Shown here piece after piece: positions 23,292-36,800 of a DNA stretch of 64,000 nucleotides. Origin of the DNA: Branchiostoma floridae (Eukaryota; Chordata; Leptocardii; Amphioxiformes; Branchiostomatidae); NCBI RefSeq assembly GCF_000003815.2, contig NC_049995.1:5791552-5855551 (forward strand). Reading direction: 5' to 3'. Below the pieces are notes generated by a model that searched no databases, was not told where the DNA came from, and was given only the letters and a program-made list of their open reading frames with translations. Made by a program: the position numbers and the translations under genes. Each line of letters starts with the position of its first letter. Positions within the stretch are counted from its first letter, which is position 1.

Positions 23292-24590
23292 TCAAACTAA
23301 ACTCGGCACAAAAAGTTTGGAATATGAACTTTGGCTGATCATATTTCCGTTGTTTTTGCATCAATTTTAATGTGTTATATATCAATAGAAAGCGTGTGTG
23401 ATTTCCTTTTATATGGTATCAAACTCCTCATGATTTTAAATTCGTGAAAAGAGCACCAGGGTTACTTACGTCAGTGGGTCACGAAAAAAATGTGCCCAAA
23501 TTTCAATTTTTGTGTTCAACTCTGTATCATCCTGCTTGTATGGGTGTGGGTGTCAAGGATTCAATCTATCCTTTTTTCACGTAATCTTTGGTATACAGAA
23601 CATCCAAGTTTATCTTCAACATTTGAGGAGATTATATGTGTATTTTGGGTGTTGGATGACCGATTCGAAGTGTGGATGCGGCAAGGAGAATGCCACGCCG
23701 ACTGTCGCACGGATAGAGCGTAACAGCGCGTAGCGCTTGTTGTGGTGTATGTATGGCTGCCACAGGAAAAACAAGGTTGGCTATCATCCCAGACAAGACA
23801 ACCTCAATACTGTGAGATACAGGGACACCATTCTCCATTCAGTATTCAGTCGCAATGTCTTACCCCTTCAATATGGGGACGAAGGACATTCTGTAAGAAT
23901 ACACCGCCCGTCCACGCACACAGACTGCATTGATCCATGCTCTGTGTGACAGCAGTTGGAAACTAACACATGCAGAATTGTTTTGGGTCCGGCACACCAG
24001 CTGACGAGGTATGACATTGCGAGTGCATGGAAAATGATGTCCCTGTATCTCACAGCATTGAGGTTGTCTTGTCTGGGATGAGGGTGAACTTCGTTTTTCG
24101 TGTGGCAGCCATACATACAGCACACCATGACACTGCCTCCACCAAGCGCTACGCGCTGTTACGCTCTATCCGTGCGACAGTCAGCGTGGCATTCTCCTTG
24201 CCGCCTCCACACCTCGATTCGGTCATCAACAGCCAAAAGGGCACACATACTCTTCTCAAATGTTAAAGATGAACTTGGATGCTCTGTATACCAAAGATTA
24301 CGTGAAAAAAAGGGTAAATTGAATCATTGACACCCACACCCATACCAGCAGGATGATACAGAGTTGAACACAAAAATTGAAATTTGGGCACTTTTTTTCG
24401 TGACCCACTGACGTAAGTAGCCCTGGTGCTCGTTCCAAGAATTTATAGCCATAAGGAGTTTGATACCATATGAAAGGAAATCACACACGCTTTCTATTGA
24501 TATATAACACATCAAAATTGATGCAGAAACAACGGAAATATGATCAGCCAAAGTTAATATTCCAAACTTTTTGTGCCGAGTTTAGTTGGA
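23292..24590. mobile_element. Palindromic (foldback) Tc1/mariner-like element, degenerate
   Basis: Left arm 23292-~23862 and right arm ~24012-24590 are inverted copies of about 570 bp, with a ~150-bp unpaired centre. The ends read AACTAAACTCGGCACAAAAA on each outer strand. Each arm contains a ~300-bp non-coding TIR-like part and then fragments of a DDE transposase. The minus strand of the right arm gives DRIEVWRRQGECHADC and a GGSVMV motif, as in Tc1-type proteins, and the centre gives an ARPRTQTALIHALCD block like the ARPHTA motif. Stops and frameshifts break the coding sequence. A TA target duplication is not clear at the left edge. Confidence 0.8.
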
Positions 24591-26127
24591 TACTTGTCAA
24601 TGTAACACCACTATGGATACCATGAGTGCAGTTATCATCTTGGTAAGGGATACCTGTATATATACCACACTAATGTTACTTTTACTGCACTTGTGCACTT
24701 CTTGTTTGTTTGTTTGTTTATTTATTTCGATTTCCAATAAGATTTTACAATGATTATCATAAACTCTATTCTTCCTGGAGTCGTCTAACAACATTACAAA
24801 ACAAATTCTTGAATGAATGGATGCCTTGTTGGCTGTGATCATGCCATATTCTGTGACTTTAGGTCTTGTTACAACGTTTAGATTTGTCTATTTTGAAAAG
24901 TTAGCCATCTTTTTTTCCCCACCTTGGTTTTCGCACTTAGATTTAGTTCCTCGATCCTGTGTTAGACAAAAAATACAATATACAGACAAAAAAGGGGCCG
25001 ATGCCATGAATTTCGAAAATGCCGTTTTTTTTCTTTAAATTGAAAATGCATCCCCTATCATACACTGTTTTCCTGAGACCATTCAATAAAAACAATATGT
25101 TAAAAAAAGAACACGCCATTGAGAAGAAAATTGAAGTACAGGGAAGGGATATTCTTATGTATAGATATTAGGCATAAATATTCTTGGCATCGGTTTTTTT
25201 ATAGATGATAGTCGCTGTGTGTATTTTATCTCACAAGGAGTACATAATCGACCAGTTTTCACTTTGTGCACGGTAGAATGTCCTGCAATACTAACCTGTC
25301 TTGATAGGAGACGCTGTTGGACCGTCTATTGTCACAGTCAAACTTCCTAGAAACATGTATGAAACAGTTCATGTGATGCTTGTGTTTTGTTTTTGCACGT
25401 TACTTCAACATCTATGTTTTCTATGCTTCTATGTTTGTGTTATGCATTTCTTATATCTACTTGTCTGCATTCCGTTTTATTGATTTACGGCGACCCTACC
25501 TTAGAAACACATGGATGCTTACACATGTGTCACATTTGTCCACCATTGTTATAAATCATTAACTTTTGAAAATCTACTCACTGGACTCAAAGGTTATCTT
25601 CTTGCTAATACACTGAGGACTGAGTGCCACACACATAATTGTAGCGTAATGCAACGGAGTCCAATAGACGTAGGCGTCACTGGTAAGAATGACTTACAAA
25701 TGTAAAGTTAACCAGTACTTGGAAACAGGTAAATAGTATTCAGGGGTGGGAGCTATAAAAAGAATTCCAGTATTCAATACATGGTACCGGTTAAGCTAAG
25801 CAAAACAATTACTCAAAAACATATTTACCTACATATCAAACCTCAAGTCTTTACCCCCACTGCAAAGCTGATATTTGTCTGGTTTGTTTTGGTTACAAAA
25901 AGCTCGAAGTCAACTCCGGCATTTCAAAGACTAACAGCCAGGAGATTGTCACCCCCTGTCCTAATGGAGCAGTCCAGCTGTCAGCTAAAGTATTGTACTA
26001 AAGGTCAAAGTATGCCATGGGGCACATTTTCTTTGCCAGATTTTAAAAATACACCTGCTTCAGTCCTCCAGCAGAAAACTAGAGATCCGCCAGGTGCTGT
26101 CGACTGCGCCCTGCCCCCCTCCCCATC
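24591..26127. other. Upstream region of the sulfatase gene
   Basis: No coding region supported. A TATA-like CTATAAAAAG lies at 25753-25762 and could place transcription start near 25785, leaving a ~340-base leader. This is a weak inference. The ORF at 25781-26158 is out of frame with the sulfatase start and shows no domain. Confidence 0.35.
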
Positions 26128-29100
26128 ATGGCGCGACTTGTATTGTTCGCCTTCCTGACCGTCGTCCTAACGTTATCCCGAGGAGACGATCGGCCCAACT
26201 TCGTCTTTTTCGTGGCCGACGATTTGGGAATCGGTGATGTCGGCTGCTTCGGAAACGATACGATCCGGTAAGGACGAAGCTCAGAGCCTCTATACGGAGT
26301 ACGATTTTGTTGGCGACGCCTCAGGGGCGGAGGGAATCTTTTACGACGTACTGGTGACGTACTATTTTAGCCTGGTAATCATCCCATTGTGAGTCCGGGG
26401 TTCGTGCGACAGTTGAGATTTAGTTATTATCCAGCTGCTGTGAAAATCAGCTATCAGAAAAAAAAGAACAAGACTTTAGCCAGTGATACACCTACGCATG
26501 TCGGACCATGGGCTGGTTAACGATTTGTTGTTATTTTACAGCGAGGCCGTATACGTAAAAGAACCTAACGTTGACAACGATATTACTACTAATACCTATT
26601 CTGTCCTGGTACGAAACAGCTCAAAATCTCCTGAATTAGGCAAACACGTTGTATGAACTGGGGTGGGGTGGGGTGGGGGCTTCATGTAAAGGCGACAGCT
26701 TTTGCCAAGGAATGCGTTTTATGTTACAGGTGTAATCTGATATTTTAGTCAAGTTTTCTTGTTGTCAGTCTACGTAGTTTACGTAGTTTGCTCAGGGAAA
26801 GTGAGTGCCTACCGCTTTAATGAACTTTGACACACTTTCTTCTGGGTTATTGACCGACAGGATGAACAGTGCCCACGCGTAGTTGCACTAAGAACAGGGC
26901 TTATGGACACAACAAAGCATACAAAGCTCGTGACTTTGTATGTTCTACTACAAACAGTCCCATCAAGTTGTATGACGACTAGTCACGGTTTCAAGTTTGT
27001 TGCTCTATGTTGCTTTCGTCGTCTATTTTGTAATTCTATTCTTGACTATATAGACACGGTGGTCAAAAACGGGCTCAAAACCTCCCATGTCTAGCCGAAT
27101 TCGAACCTTATTCCTTGATGTTCCATCTGACGTAATTCGAATTAGGTCATCTGCGGTCACTGCAGGTAAAACCGTGCTTTCTGGTATTTTCCCCCCAACT
27201 AGCTTGAATCAGGCGAAAAATATAGTTTTTAACCAATATAAACAATTTTCTGGACAGTACATCTATGCTTTCACTTTGTTGCGGACCTGTAATATGTAAC
27301 GAAGCTACTGGCGTTTTTGTTGGTGACCTTGAATATCATAAGTGTTGTTTACACCCGTATCAATTACACCCTCCCGCTATCCGTGCGGCCTGACATGAGT
27401 GCAAACATCGTTTAAGATCTCCACCAAGAAGAGTCCAGCTTAACTCATTGACGGCTCGAAATGACCGCAACGGTTTTCCCGAGATTTCTGTTTTTGGGAT
27501 TTTTAAAAAATGCCTTCGATTTTGAATAATTGGTAATTAAGTGCGAAAAATGCCATTTTTATGCATATTTTTGTCTGTAACTTTGCTTAATATTAAAAAT
27601 CAAAAAATCCCCAAAACAGAAAATTTTATTTGCCTCTCAGATGACGAAAAATATAAAAATCGAGAATTTTCCATGGCACTTGCAATTGCGGCCCATCTTA
27701 TCAAGAGTATGGTCAAATTGAAGGCCTTCCTTGAAACAGAAAATAATCGTCTTTGGAAGCAAAATAGGAACAAAACAGTTATCTCAATTCAAACGGGAAG
27801 ACTCAAACTATCTGAAATTGCGAATTTAATCTTATTTTTAATACATTTTCCTTGTCATAACATTTTGTTTGTTTTGAAATATTTTACGGTTAGCAAATAG
27901 TAGGCCTCTTGTAACCCGATACTCTGTCGAACTCGCATAGCAACGGGTAAGAATACCGTAGCAACCGACCGCCGTGAGATATGTAAAGTCCATCATACGA
28001 AAATTACTGTAATTGTACTCTTTGTGCCAGTAAATTTGCTTACAGATCCATGTAACTGACGTATTTAAATGGTTGTGCTACGACTAACCAACTTAGAATT
28101 CGAAGCAGACACAAACTCTGCAGAAAAAAACTAAAGCAAATGAATCAAAGCTTACAAAAGAAACAAATCAAACATCAAGCCTGAAAAACTTCAATTCTTT
28201 TTTTCCTAGTATCTCCTGTCAAACATAACGTAGTGTATAATTTTTGTTGTTGCATGCATTTTTTTCAGAACTCCAAATATCGACAGTATCGCTGCTAAGG
28301 GAGCCAAGTTGACCCAGCACCTGGCTGCCGCACCTGTCTGTACCCCCAGCAGAGCTGCCTTCCTCACCGGACGATACCCTATCAGATATGGTAAGATCCT
28401 TTTTCCCTAATGTCTTGTTGTATCAACGCCTGTGTCATGCCACGGACAAATTTTCTAACTGGGGTCCAGTTGAGAGCAGAGGTACAGAGACAGCTTTAAT
28501 TACATGGATATGGGATTTTAAAATACCATTGGGAGTCCAATAATCCACCAAACTGATTCCTTTGTAGAAAATTACCATTGTTTTGAGTATTGCCAGTTCT
28601 CAAGTTTCCACAGACAATCAGGTTCAGGTCCGGACCTGGAAATGATCGGGACCTACACCTGAATTTTCTGTACTGGTACCTTCCCCTATCAACAATAGCT
28701 AGATTTTTTTCTTTCTGTCCTTTCACATCTTACTCTTTGACTTTAGATTTATTTTGGCATTCTATGGCATTAGTTATCTGTTATCTGATACTTCAATCTA
28801 AGGAATATTTGTGCTCATTTTACAGCTGCTTTGCACAATTTATTGTGTGGTCGAAAACTTCTTTTTTTTTTGAAACGGCCGAAAATTGGTGCGAGCGCGG
28901 ATGTCATCCGTATAATGAAATCAACATGGCCTTACAACGAAAACTTGAACACATTCTTAGTTAGTTGATGATTGCTATACTCGGTCAGAGGTTGTAGGAA
29001 TCGACCATGAATTATGGCACAGTATTGATTATGGCACTGGATCATTACTGTTTTCTTTTCTTTAATATTTCAGGGATGGCTGGAAGGGACTTACCGATGG

Positions 29101-31844
29101 CTTTTGTACAGCTGGCCATCCCATCCGGTTTACCGAGGTCAGAGGTCACATTGCCCCAACTGGCAAAGGATCATGGGTACCAAACAGCATTACTGGGTGA
29201 GTTTAGATTAATTTATTTAAAAATCTAAAGGGTATTCTCTTCAGTTACCAAGCAGGTTCTCAAAAGTAGAGGAATTGTTTTTGGTGTATCTGCGTACCTG
29301 TCTGTTTGCTTTTTCGGATACCTGTGGTCATATTTGGACCTTTTGAAGGATTGAAATGAAAGCTTTTGGCTGGACAGTTAGTAGGATCTTATTAGTAGTT
29401 TGGTTACTTCTTTTTCTTTACAGGAAAATGGCATCTTGGTCTAAACTGCGCATGGGCAGGAGACCACTGCCACCACCCCAGTGATTTCGGTTTCGACTAC
29501 TTTTACGGACTTCCCCTTAGCAACGGCCTAGACTGTGATCCAGAGGCAAAACAAACGATTGGACAGTATATTGCCCGGCTTCTTTACCGTCACCTGCGGT
29601 TGTGGGAGATATCGACGTCTATTTTTGTTGTCATCTTGGCTCTCAAGTACTTCAAGTACATTCAATGGAAAACGTTGTTTCTTTTGTCCACATTTGGTTG
29701 GTCACTTGTGGCCTGTCCTTACGTAGCCCTGACCAATGGGAGACGCCTAAACTGCGTGATGATGAGAGATGATGACATCATAGAAATGCCATTCAACATC
29801 TCCACCATCACTCCAAGAATGACACTAGAAGCCGTTAGATTCCTCCAAGAAAGCAAAACCAAAAACGAACCCTTCTTATTGGAGGTCTCCTACTGGAACG
29901 TGCACACTGCCCTTGTTCCTTATAAGGAATTCCGCGGGAAAAGTCGACACGGTCTCTATGGCGACAGCGTGGAGGAGATGGACTGGAGTATCGGGGTTGT
30001 CATGGCAACGTTAGAACGGCTCGGTCTGACGGACAACACGTTTGTGTACTTCACGTCTGACAACGGCGGCCATATTGAAACTGGGGAAGAAGGAGGGTCG
30101 AACGGCATATATAAGGGTAAAATAAAACAATAGTTATGATCCATAGAATTGATGCAAATAGGGACACCAACATGGCGGTCAGCACCTGCCTGCTTCATTG
30201 ATATGGAAAGTAGATGAACACACAATTGGAAATATATATATACAAGCTACACATGAATTAAGATTCAGAATGAATTTTATACAGAAATGGGGCCCTCACA
30301 ATTCGTTGGTCTGTCACATCGCACAATTAAAATTTGATAGCATTCGCATTTCATCAAATCAAGCTCATCGTTTTTGCAAAACTTATAAAAATCCTTATCA
30401 TACATCATGATGTTTTGCTTTCACAGGAGGCAAAGGCCAAGGAGGCTCTGAAGGGGGAATCCGTATGCCTACAGTTGTGCAGTGGCCCAGGTATTTTCAA
30501 AACAACACCCTAATATCTAACTCTATCCCGTTAACAACGTAACTACATCTTAGCGATTCTAAATTGATCTTAAAGTTATAATCCAACACATTGCTCGTTT
30601 TACATCGATTCATACAAAACATTTGCCAAATGAATCACTTAATGCAATGCTGTGGGTTCTCTTTGCGCATGCCTAGCTAAGATGCCTTTATTTCATGTAG
30701 CGAAGGTAAGCTTTATCCGTAGGGTAACCTATATCGTTTGTTTCTTAAAACAGTACATTCGGGTATATCAAGTTGACGGATGATGGATGAGAATTGCAAC
30801 ACTTTCAAAATACAATATACTGCATTTTTTAAACCACCGTTCGTCGAATTTGATATCCCTAAACACCTTGTTCTTAAAAACAACGGGTATAGGTTAACCC
30901 ACGGATAAAGGTGAACTAGCGTTACCTGCGGGTTCAGTTGGGATCTGCCAGGTAGAAATGTATATACTTTGTAATTGTTACAGGAAGATCAAGCCCGGTA
31001 CTGTAGTAACAGAGGCCACCAGCCAGATGGACATTTTCCCCACGGTAGCAGACATCCTCAAGGCCCCACTTCCCCAGGACAGGGTGATGGACGGGCGGAA
31101 CATCTTGCCGTTGCTAGGCGGGGCCCTGGTGACGTCACCTCATGAATTCCTGTTCCACTACTGTGGGGGACATCTACACGCTGTTAGGTACATGCCAAGG
31201 GAAGGTGAGCTTGTTTGTTACAGGTTTGCGATAGAAAAACATGTATTGGTTTTACTGGCGTCCATGGGCGTAGCCATTCTGTTTCCCTAAGGGAGTGGTC
31301 TATGATGGGAAGGGATGTCGTCATTTTAATGTCTTAATTATGACATGGAATGTTATGAGCGTGTTTTTGTGATAGCAAAACCTATATTGGCTTTTCTGGC
31401 GTCCTTGGGCGCAGCCATTTTGTTTTCCAAGGAGTGGTGTATGATAGAAAGGGATGTTCCGTTTTTCCTACAGGAAATGTTACGTGGAAAGCCCACTTTG
31501 TTTCCTACAACTGGGACCCCGGTACTACAGGCTGCTTCTCCCTGCGCATCTGCCGGTGCGCAGGTCAAGAGGTCACCTACAATGATCCGCCATTGCTGTA
31601 TGACGTCACTAGCGATCCCACTGAAGACCGACTAATCAGCGTCGGCTCTGACCCTAGATACCCAATAGTCATCGACGTCATCAAAAAGGCCGTGGAAGAG
31701 CATGTAGACTCTCTGACTGAAGTTGAAAATCAGTTCGGGGTGTCAAATTTCATCCCTCGTCCCTGGTTACAGGAATGTTGTAACTTTCCTTTCTGCGATT
31801 GTCAGGAGAATGTCAATTTGTCTTCTCTTCGAATCAACGGCTAA
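26128..31844 (+). CDS. Arylsulfatase of the steroid sulfatase / ARSD-ARSE type
   Basis: Seven exons, all GT-AG and in phase: 26128-26267, 28269-28390, 29074-29196, 29424-30116, 30427-30490, 30984-31204, 31474-31844; 577 residues. A signal peptide (1-19) precedes [16 protein letters not shown], whose Asp31 and Asp32 fit the metal ligands. [13 protein letters not shown] contains Cys71, expected to become formylglycine, and Arg75. GKWHLG (129-134), a HTA motif, SDNGGH and NGIYKGGK complete the active site. Two hydrophobic stretches (about 189-208 and 212-231) match the membrane hairpin of steroid sulfatase, and the [14 protein letters not shown] end matches its Cys-rich C-terminus. The family hydrolyses sulfate esters in the ER/secretory lumen; the substrate here cannot be read from sequence. 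Complete, no damage seen. Introns 5 and 6 carry a MITE and a small duplication. Confidence 0.95.
30711..30910. mobile_element. MITE-like element in sulfatase intron 5
   Basis: CTTTATCCGTAGGGTAACCT at 30711 and its inverted counterpart ending ACGGATAAAG at 30910 form ~45-bp terminal inverted repeats with a ~110-bp centre. A one-ended relative lies at about 39890-40000 in the menorin-like gene (CTAAATAGTCTG, AACAACGG, CGCGGATAGAGATGAGCTAA). No coding capacity. Confidence 0.7.
31220..31473 (+). repeat. ~135-bp tandem duplication in sulfatase intron 6
   Basis: Two diverged copies, near 31225-31330 and 31362-31470, share CTGGCGTCC(A/T)TGGGCG(T/C)AGCCATT and (T/G)ATGATGGGAAGGGATGT-like blocks. The second copy runs up to the acceptor of the last exon. 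It is intronic and does not alter the coding model. Confidence 0.75.
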
Positions 31845-31939
31845 TCATAAACCATTTGTAAGTTATGGTTTAAAAGCTAGGCGTTTCGGAATGTCGGAAA
31901 ATCAGCACAATCAAAGACAAAGGTTGTGCCTCCGGTTAG

Positions 31940-31945
31940 AATAAA
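31940..31945 (+). terminator. Polyadenylation signal AATAAA for the sulfatase gene
   Basis: Canonical AATAAA about 95 bases after the TAA stop. Confidence 0.6.
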
Positions 31946-32618
31946 TAGGTTCGCGATTTTAAGTACGTAGACGCAGAGAAATACAGTTGCATAAATGTCC
32001 ATACATACTTTACTATTGTATACGGGACATTCGCCTTTGGCATACTATCCACAAATGGTTTCGCTGCACATATTTTCTCTGTACGTTATCTATTTATCTA
32101 TATTGATTAATCTTTCTTTATATACATACAATCAAAGATATTATAATACTTGATATAATAGTATACATTATTGGTTTCTAATACATCTACGAATTTGTGA
32201 ACTGTATTGTTAGTTCCAACGAAAAAATACCTATGTTTTCGTCACCGGTTTGTTCATCGCCAGAGAACATGTTTTTTTTTTTCAATCAAGTACAAACGGA
32301 GCCTGTATATATCATCATTACAGATGATATGCGGCCCATACAAATAATAACAATCCTTATACTGCTCTTACAACGTAAAGGAAAAGGGTATGTCAAATTA
32401 CAGTGAAGGCCTCAAATACGTTATAATTTCTGTTGTGATCTATGCAGTATTACCATCAACTAAAATCTTTAAAAACATTTGTACCTGTGGGCACTTATAA
32501 TAGCAAATAAAACTAGCACTAGGAATAAGATGTTCAAAAGCCAATGGTAAAAAGGAATGCCAGATATATAAAACCATATATGGCCACGCAAACTTGGTCT
32601 ATCGACTATTGTGCGAAC

Positions 32619-33706
32619 TCTTTATTACCTCCATGAAATGTCATGGAGGTTATATTTTACCCCGCGTTTGTCTGTCTGTGTGTGTGTCTGTGTGTGTGTC
32701 TGTGTGTAAACAACATAACTCAAGAACGGCTGGGTGAATTGGTTTCATACTCGGTGTGTTGGTAGTGTGTGATGAAAGCTGGAAATGATTACATTTTGGA
32801 CCCCTAGCGACTTCCCTTGGTACTGCAGCGCAACTTCCGGTTTTGCTATCTCGTGTTCTGAACATGCTATGGTCACGACTTTAAAGTGTAAGATAGCTCT
32901 TGTGCTCAGGAAGAAGTGACATAAGTTTGGGCCCCCTAGCGGCTAGTTTTGGGAAAGCAGGGGCATTTTTGTCAAAAACTTCTGACGAGGATAACTCAAG
33001 AAGGGAACAACGGATTTTCATGATTTTTGGTATGTAGGTACCTTAGACAATGTTGTACAAGATAAGATACTAATTATGCAAAATAGGCGTACATTTGCAT
33101 AATTAATGAGGATATTCTATCATAGCAGTTTTTTCAATGTATCTCTTGTCCCGGACGTGATATGGTCGTGACATTTAGGTGGTAGATAGTTTTTAGCGTC
33201 ATAACAAAGTGGGGCAAGTTTCAGCCCCCTAACATGTAATTTTAGAACTGCAGGGGCGTTTTTGTCAAGACACTCCAAAGAGGATAACTGCAGAAGGGAT
33301 TGACGGATTGGCATCATATTAGGTATGCAGGCACCTTAGGCAAAGATGTTCATAATGATATACATGTTATGCAAGTGAGGACTTCATTTGCATAATTAAT
33401 GAGGAAATTGTATAATTCCATTGTTTCCAATAACTGGACTTCAATAAATGTAACACATGTTAATTATGATAGGTGGAATATAAGCAGATACCAAATATGG
33501 TAATGAGGAACTTATTTGCATAATTTATGTAAAAATTGCAAAACCGCTTTATGATTAATAATGGAAATTTTATAATTGACATGTGTACGCCTGTCAATGA
33601 TGAACAACACCATGCATAAATTATGTTAATGTATTAGTCAATTGCATGAAATTTACAAAAGCTCTAAATTTTCATGGAGGTATGAGGTCGCCGAACTCTA
33701 GTTTGG
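32619..33706. mobile_element. ~1.1-kb dispersed non-coding repeat
   Basis: The left edge has a perfect hairpin, ACCTCCATGA..TCATGGAGGT (32628-32651). The right edge repeats TTTTCATGGAGGTATGAGG (33670-33689). Inside are a TG-rich run, a CCCTTGGTACTGCAGC block and three or four TTTGCATAATTAATGAGG motifs in diverged ~300-bp internal units. A fragment occurs at about 5745-5940. No transposase frame, so it is probably non-autonomous; its class is not determined. Confidence 0.65.
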
Positions 33707-33893
33707 AATTCTTTTCTTCTTTCACTCAACTAAGTTATTTGATTAAAAAGTTTTTCTTTGAATTTATAAATGTCATAAAAATGTCAACTCTCACTGTACA
33801 AAAGACTTCCTCAGCGTAGGTCAATCGGCTATCTTTCACAACTACATATTAAATTTGTAATTTTCTATAAGTACAATATCATTGACCATCGTG

Positions 33894-36800
33894 TTAAGTC
33901 TCTTCTATAGCTTTCTTAAACTCCTTCATGACCCGTGGAATTAGGTCATAGAAGACCCGAGTGTGGTCGAAGTTGTTCCTGACGAATACCAAGTCTGTGA
34001 CGTCAACACTGTACGTTTCCTGTTCCGGCCAGCCCGCCCAGATGTACAAGTTGTAGAGTGCAGACTGGTTGAGTAACCAACTTAGGTTATCCCATGATCC
34101 ACGGACCTGATTCAGATCAAAACATATGTTGAACTTATTATAGAGATTGCTAAACTTTCTTTCCAACACTGAATTAATAGGGACTTACCCTAAATTTTCG
34201 GTCGAACTCCGTCAACCTTGTTCACAGAATGACCCTCTCTATCCCCAGCAGTGACGTCAGGAACACGCCACTTTTGCAGGATGGGGTCATAAGTATCAGA
34301 AAGTCTATGCCGCCCCCCGTCTCTGTTGAGCGTGGGCCGGTGGGCTCTAATGTGCACTGCCTCCTTCACTCCTCATGCTAAGATATGTTGAACTTCTTTT
34401 TTGTATTTTTGCTTTTAGACGGGATGGGTTTGTCTAGACGTCTACGAGATCGGTCTATCGGGCTTTTTGCAACGCGTTAACGACGGGCAAAGCAACATTA
34501 CCGGAAACGCCTGCCTCGTCACCCAGACCAGACATATTTTGAAGTAACATACATTCGCATAATTTCACCAGGTGCCATTATACCGCCACCTCAAAAAAAA
34601 AAAAACCTTTTTGTTATAGAGGCCTTCTCAAGATTGTCTTCAACACCTAAATACCTGAATTGTATTACATTTAGGATATTTAACATCCGCTGTTCAAGAT
34701 AATCTTGGGAAGACCTCTATACTAACGTTTTTTGAGGTGGCAGTATTATGGCATCTGATGGTACTATGATAGTCGATGTTAATCTTTTCCAGGACGGATT
34801 TTGATAAAACGGTCAAGTTTTGTGTTACGGAGTCCAGCTTTAAAAATCTGGTAGAAAAATTGTGACCCTTTCCATGTTTGACCTGTAGATCCCTGTAGTA
34901 GAATAGTAGCTCACATGCTGGAGTAACAATTGATTATGACGGGGATGACATCCTCGTGTCATTTCAATCTTCTGACTGTAGATCGTAAATACGATCTCGT
35001 ACTCTATGAACCAAAACAAACCCGACAAATTCATTTGAATTGCAGTGGGGATAAAGACTTCGGAGGTGAATGTGTTTTGATACAATTGTTTTTGCAATGC
35101 TTAAACGTGCATTGCACTGGAAAGTTAATTTGATACCTCCCCGAAGGTACTGTGCGTAAAAGGAACCATTCACGACTTACTTGTCTGACGTCCACACTGA
35201 AAGTCACGACCTGTGTCAGGTTGGCACACATCCGGGATATCTGCTCAACCTGGGCACGAGAGTAACCCTCCAGCGGACTTACTGGTCTCATCGCAAAAAC
35301 TGAAGAAAAAACACAACGTTGTCTTAGAATACATGATTAAAGAACCAGATATTGAGCAACAATAAGCTTTCTGTAATCAATGAATTTATACAATCTATTC
35401 CTTATGGCTTATTACTAATGTGTTAATTTTTAGGCTACGAATTCAATGCTAACCAAAAGAGGTGTCAGGACAACAATCTTCTTTGTACAGAAGCCTACTT
35501 TTCGGTGGTCGTTTGTTACTTCTTCATCGGGGCTGGTTCTATTTTGTATTGAAAATAGATGTCGCTGCTAATTAACAGAGGCGGTCTAAAGGGACCAATG
35601 GGGGCTGCACGAGCAACCTCAATGGAGGTTCATTGAGCTCCATTGAGCTAGCTCCAAACACTATGAATGTAAACACATGGCACACGTCACATTTAATAAT
35701 TTCTTAGACCTCTAGTACGTACGTACGTACATATACTAGGTCCATGCACTATGAATACAAACACGTGGTTCACGTCACCTTCAAGAAATTGTTAGGGCTC
35801 CACGGAGGAGTCAAATTATTAGGACGTATTAAAATGACAAACGTACCGCGCGGGTAGATCCGCTGGAAATGTTTCATCAAAGACGACGTTTTAGTGACGG
35901 TCTGTCACTTTTCTCATGACAATACTGACTGGTTCTATTTTGCACTGCAGCTAGGTGTCGCTGCTAACAGATGCGGTCCCAAACGTAAAGTATTTACACA
36001 TATAACGTTACATACTAGGTTCTCACGGTATCTCACCTATGGAAACGTGAGGAAACATATTGACAATAGGGTCGATGAACGTCTCCTTGCTGAAGAGGCC
36101 AGGAATCTTTGCTTTCAACATGACAGGGCTTCTTAGGTCTTCGCTTCGTCTTTGGAAAACCTGTTAACGTTATAATAAAAAAAAATCTAGATGATAAAAT
36201 GTTGCGGAGTAGGGTTTGAAATCCACTCAACATGCATGGACATACACTAATACTCTCCAAATAGAATCGGGACATAAAGAAAACACAACAAAAAAGAAAG
36301 CCCAACAGCAACAACAAAAAAAACATGACAAAAACAGCCGGAGCTGAATCGACGCTTGGAGAGTAGATATAAACAAGATAACAGTTACTCAAACAACTGG
36401 AAAACTTAATAGGCGGTCAGGCGTTTCAAGCAGCTTCCACGTCAGTGACTAAGGAATGTTTATAGTATACATGAATATTTTGACCTTCATCGACACAACA
36501 TGGGCACACATAATTGTTTGAGCAAATGTGGATTATCTTTTCATTCTATAGCTAGTTTCTAAAGAAGGACAAAATATCCAGACATCTTACGTTATTACAA
36601 CGTTAACCAGGGTTGTCTATTTTTGTGTGTATTTTAATGGCAGGTAAACATTTACCTCTAGAGCAGGAACTACTGAGCCGACACTATGGAACTCCAGCAT
36701 GATACCCTGTTGCCTCATCTTTGCAACGTCCAGCCACTCTTCCAAAGTTATGACGTCACTTCCGGCGACTGACGCGTCATCAGACATGATAGGGACGTTG

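Noticed and set aside
27541..27900. 119-codon plus-strand ORF in sulfatase intron 1
   Set aside because: AT-rich, no recognisable domain; lies between two well-supported exons of the sulfatase and no splice sites fit it into that gene.
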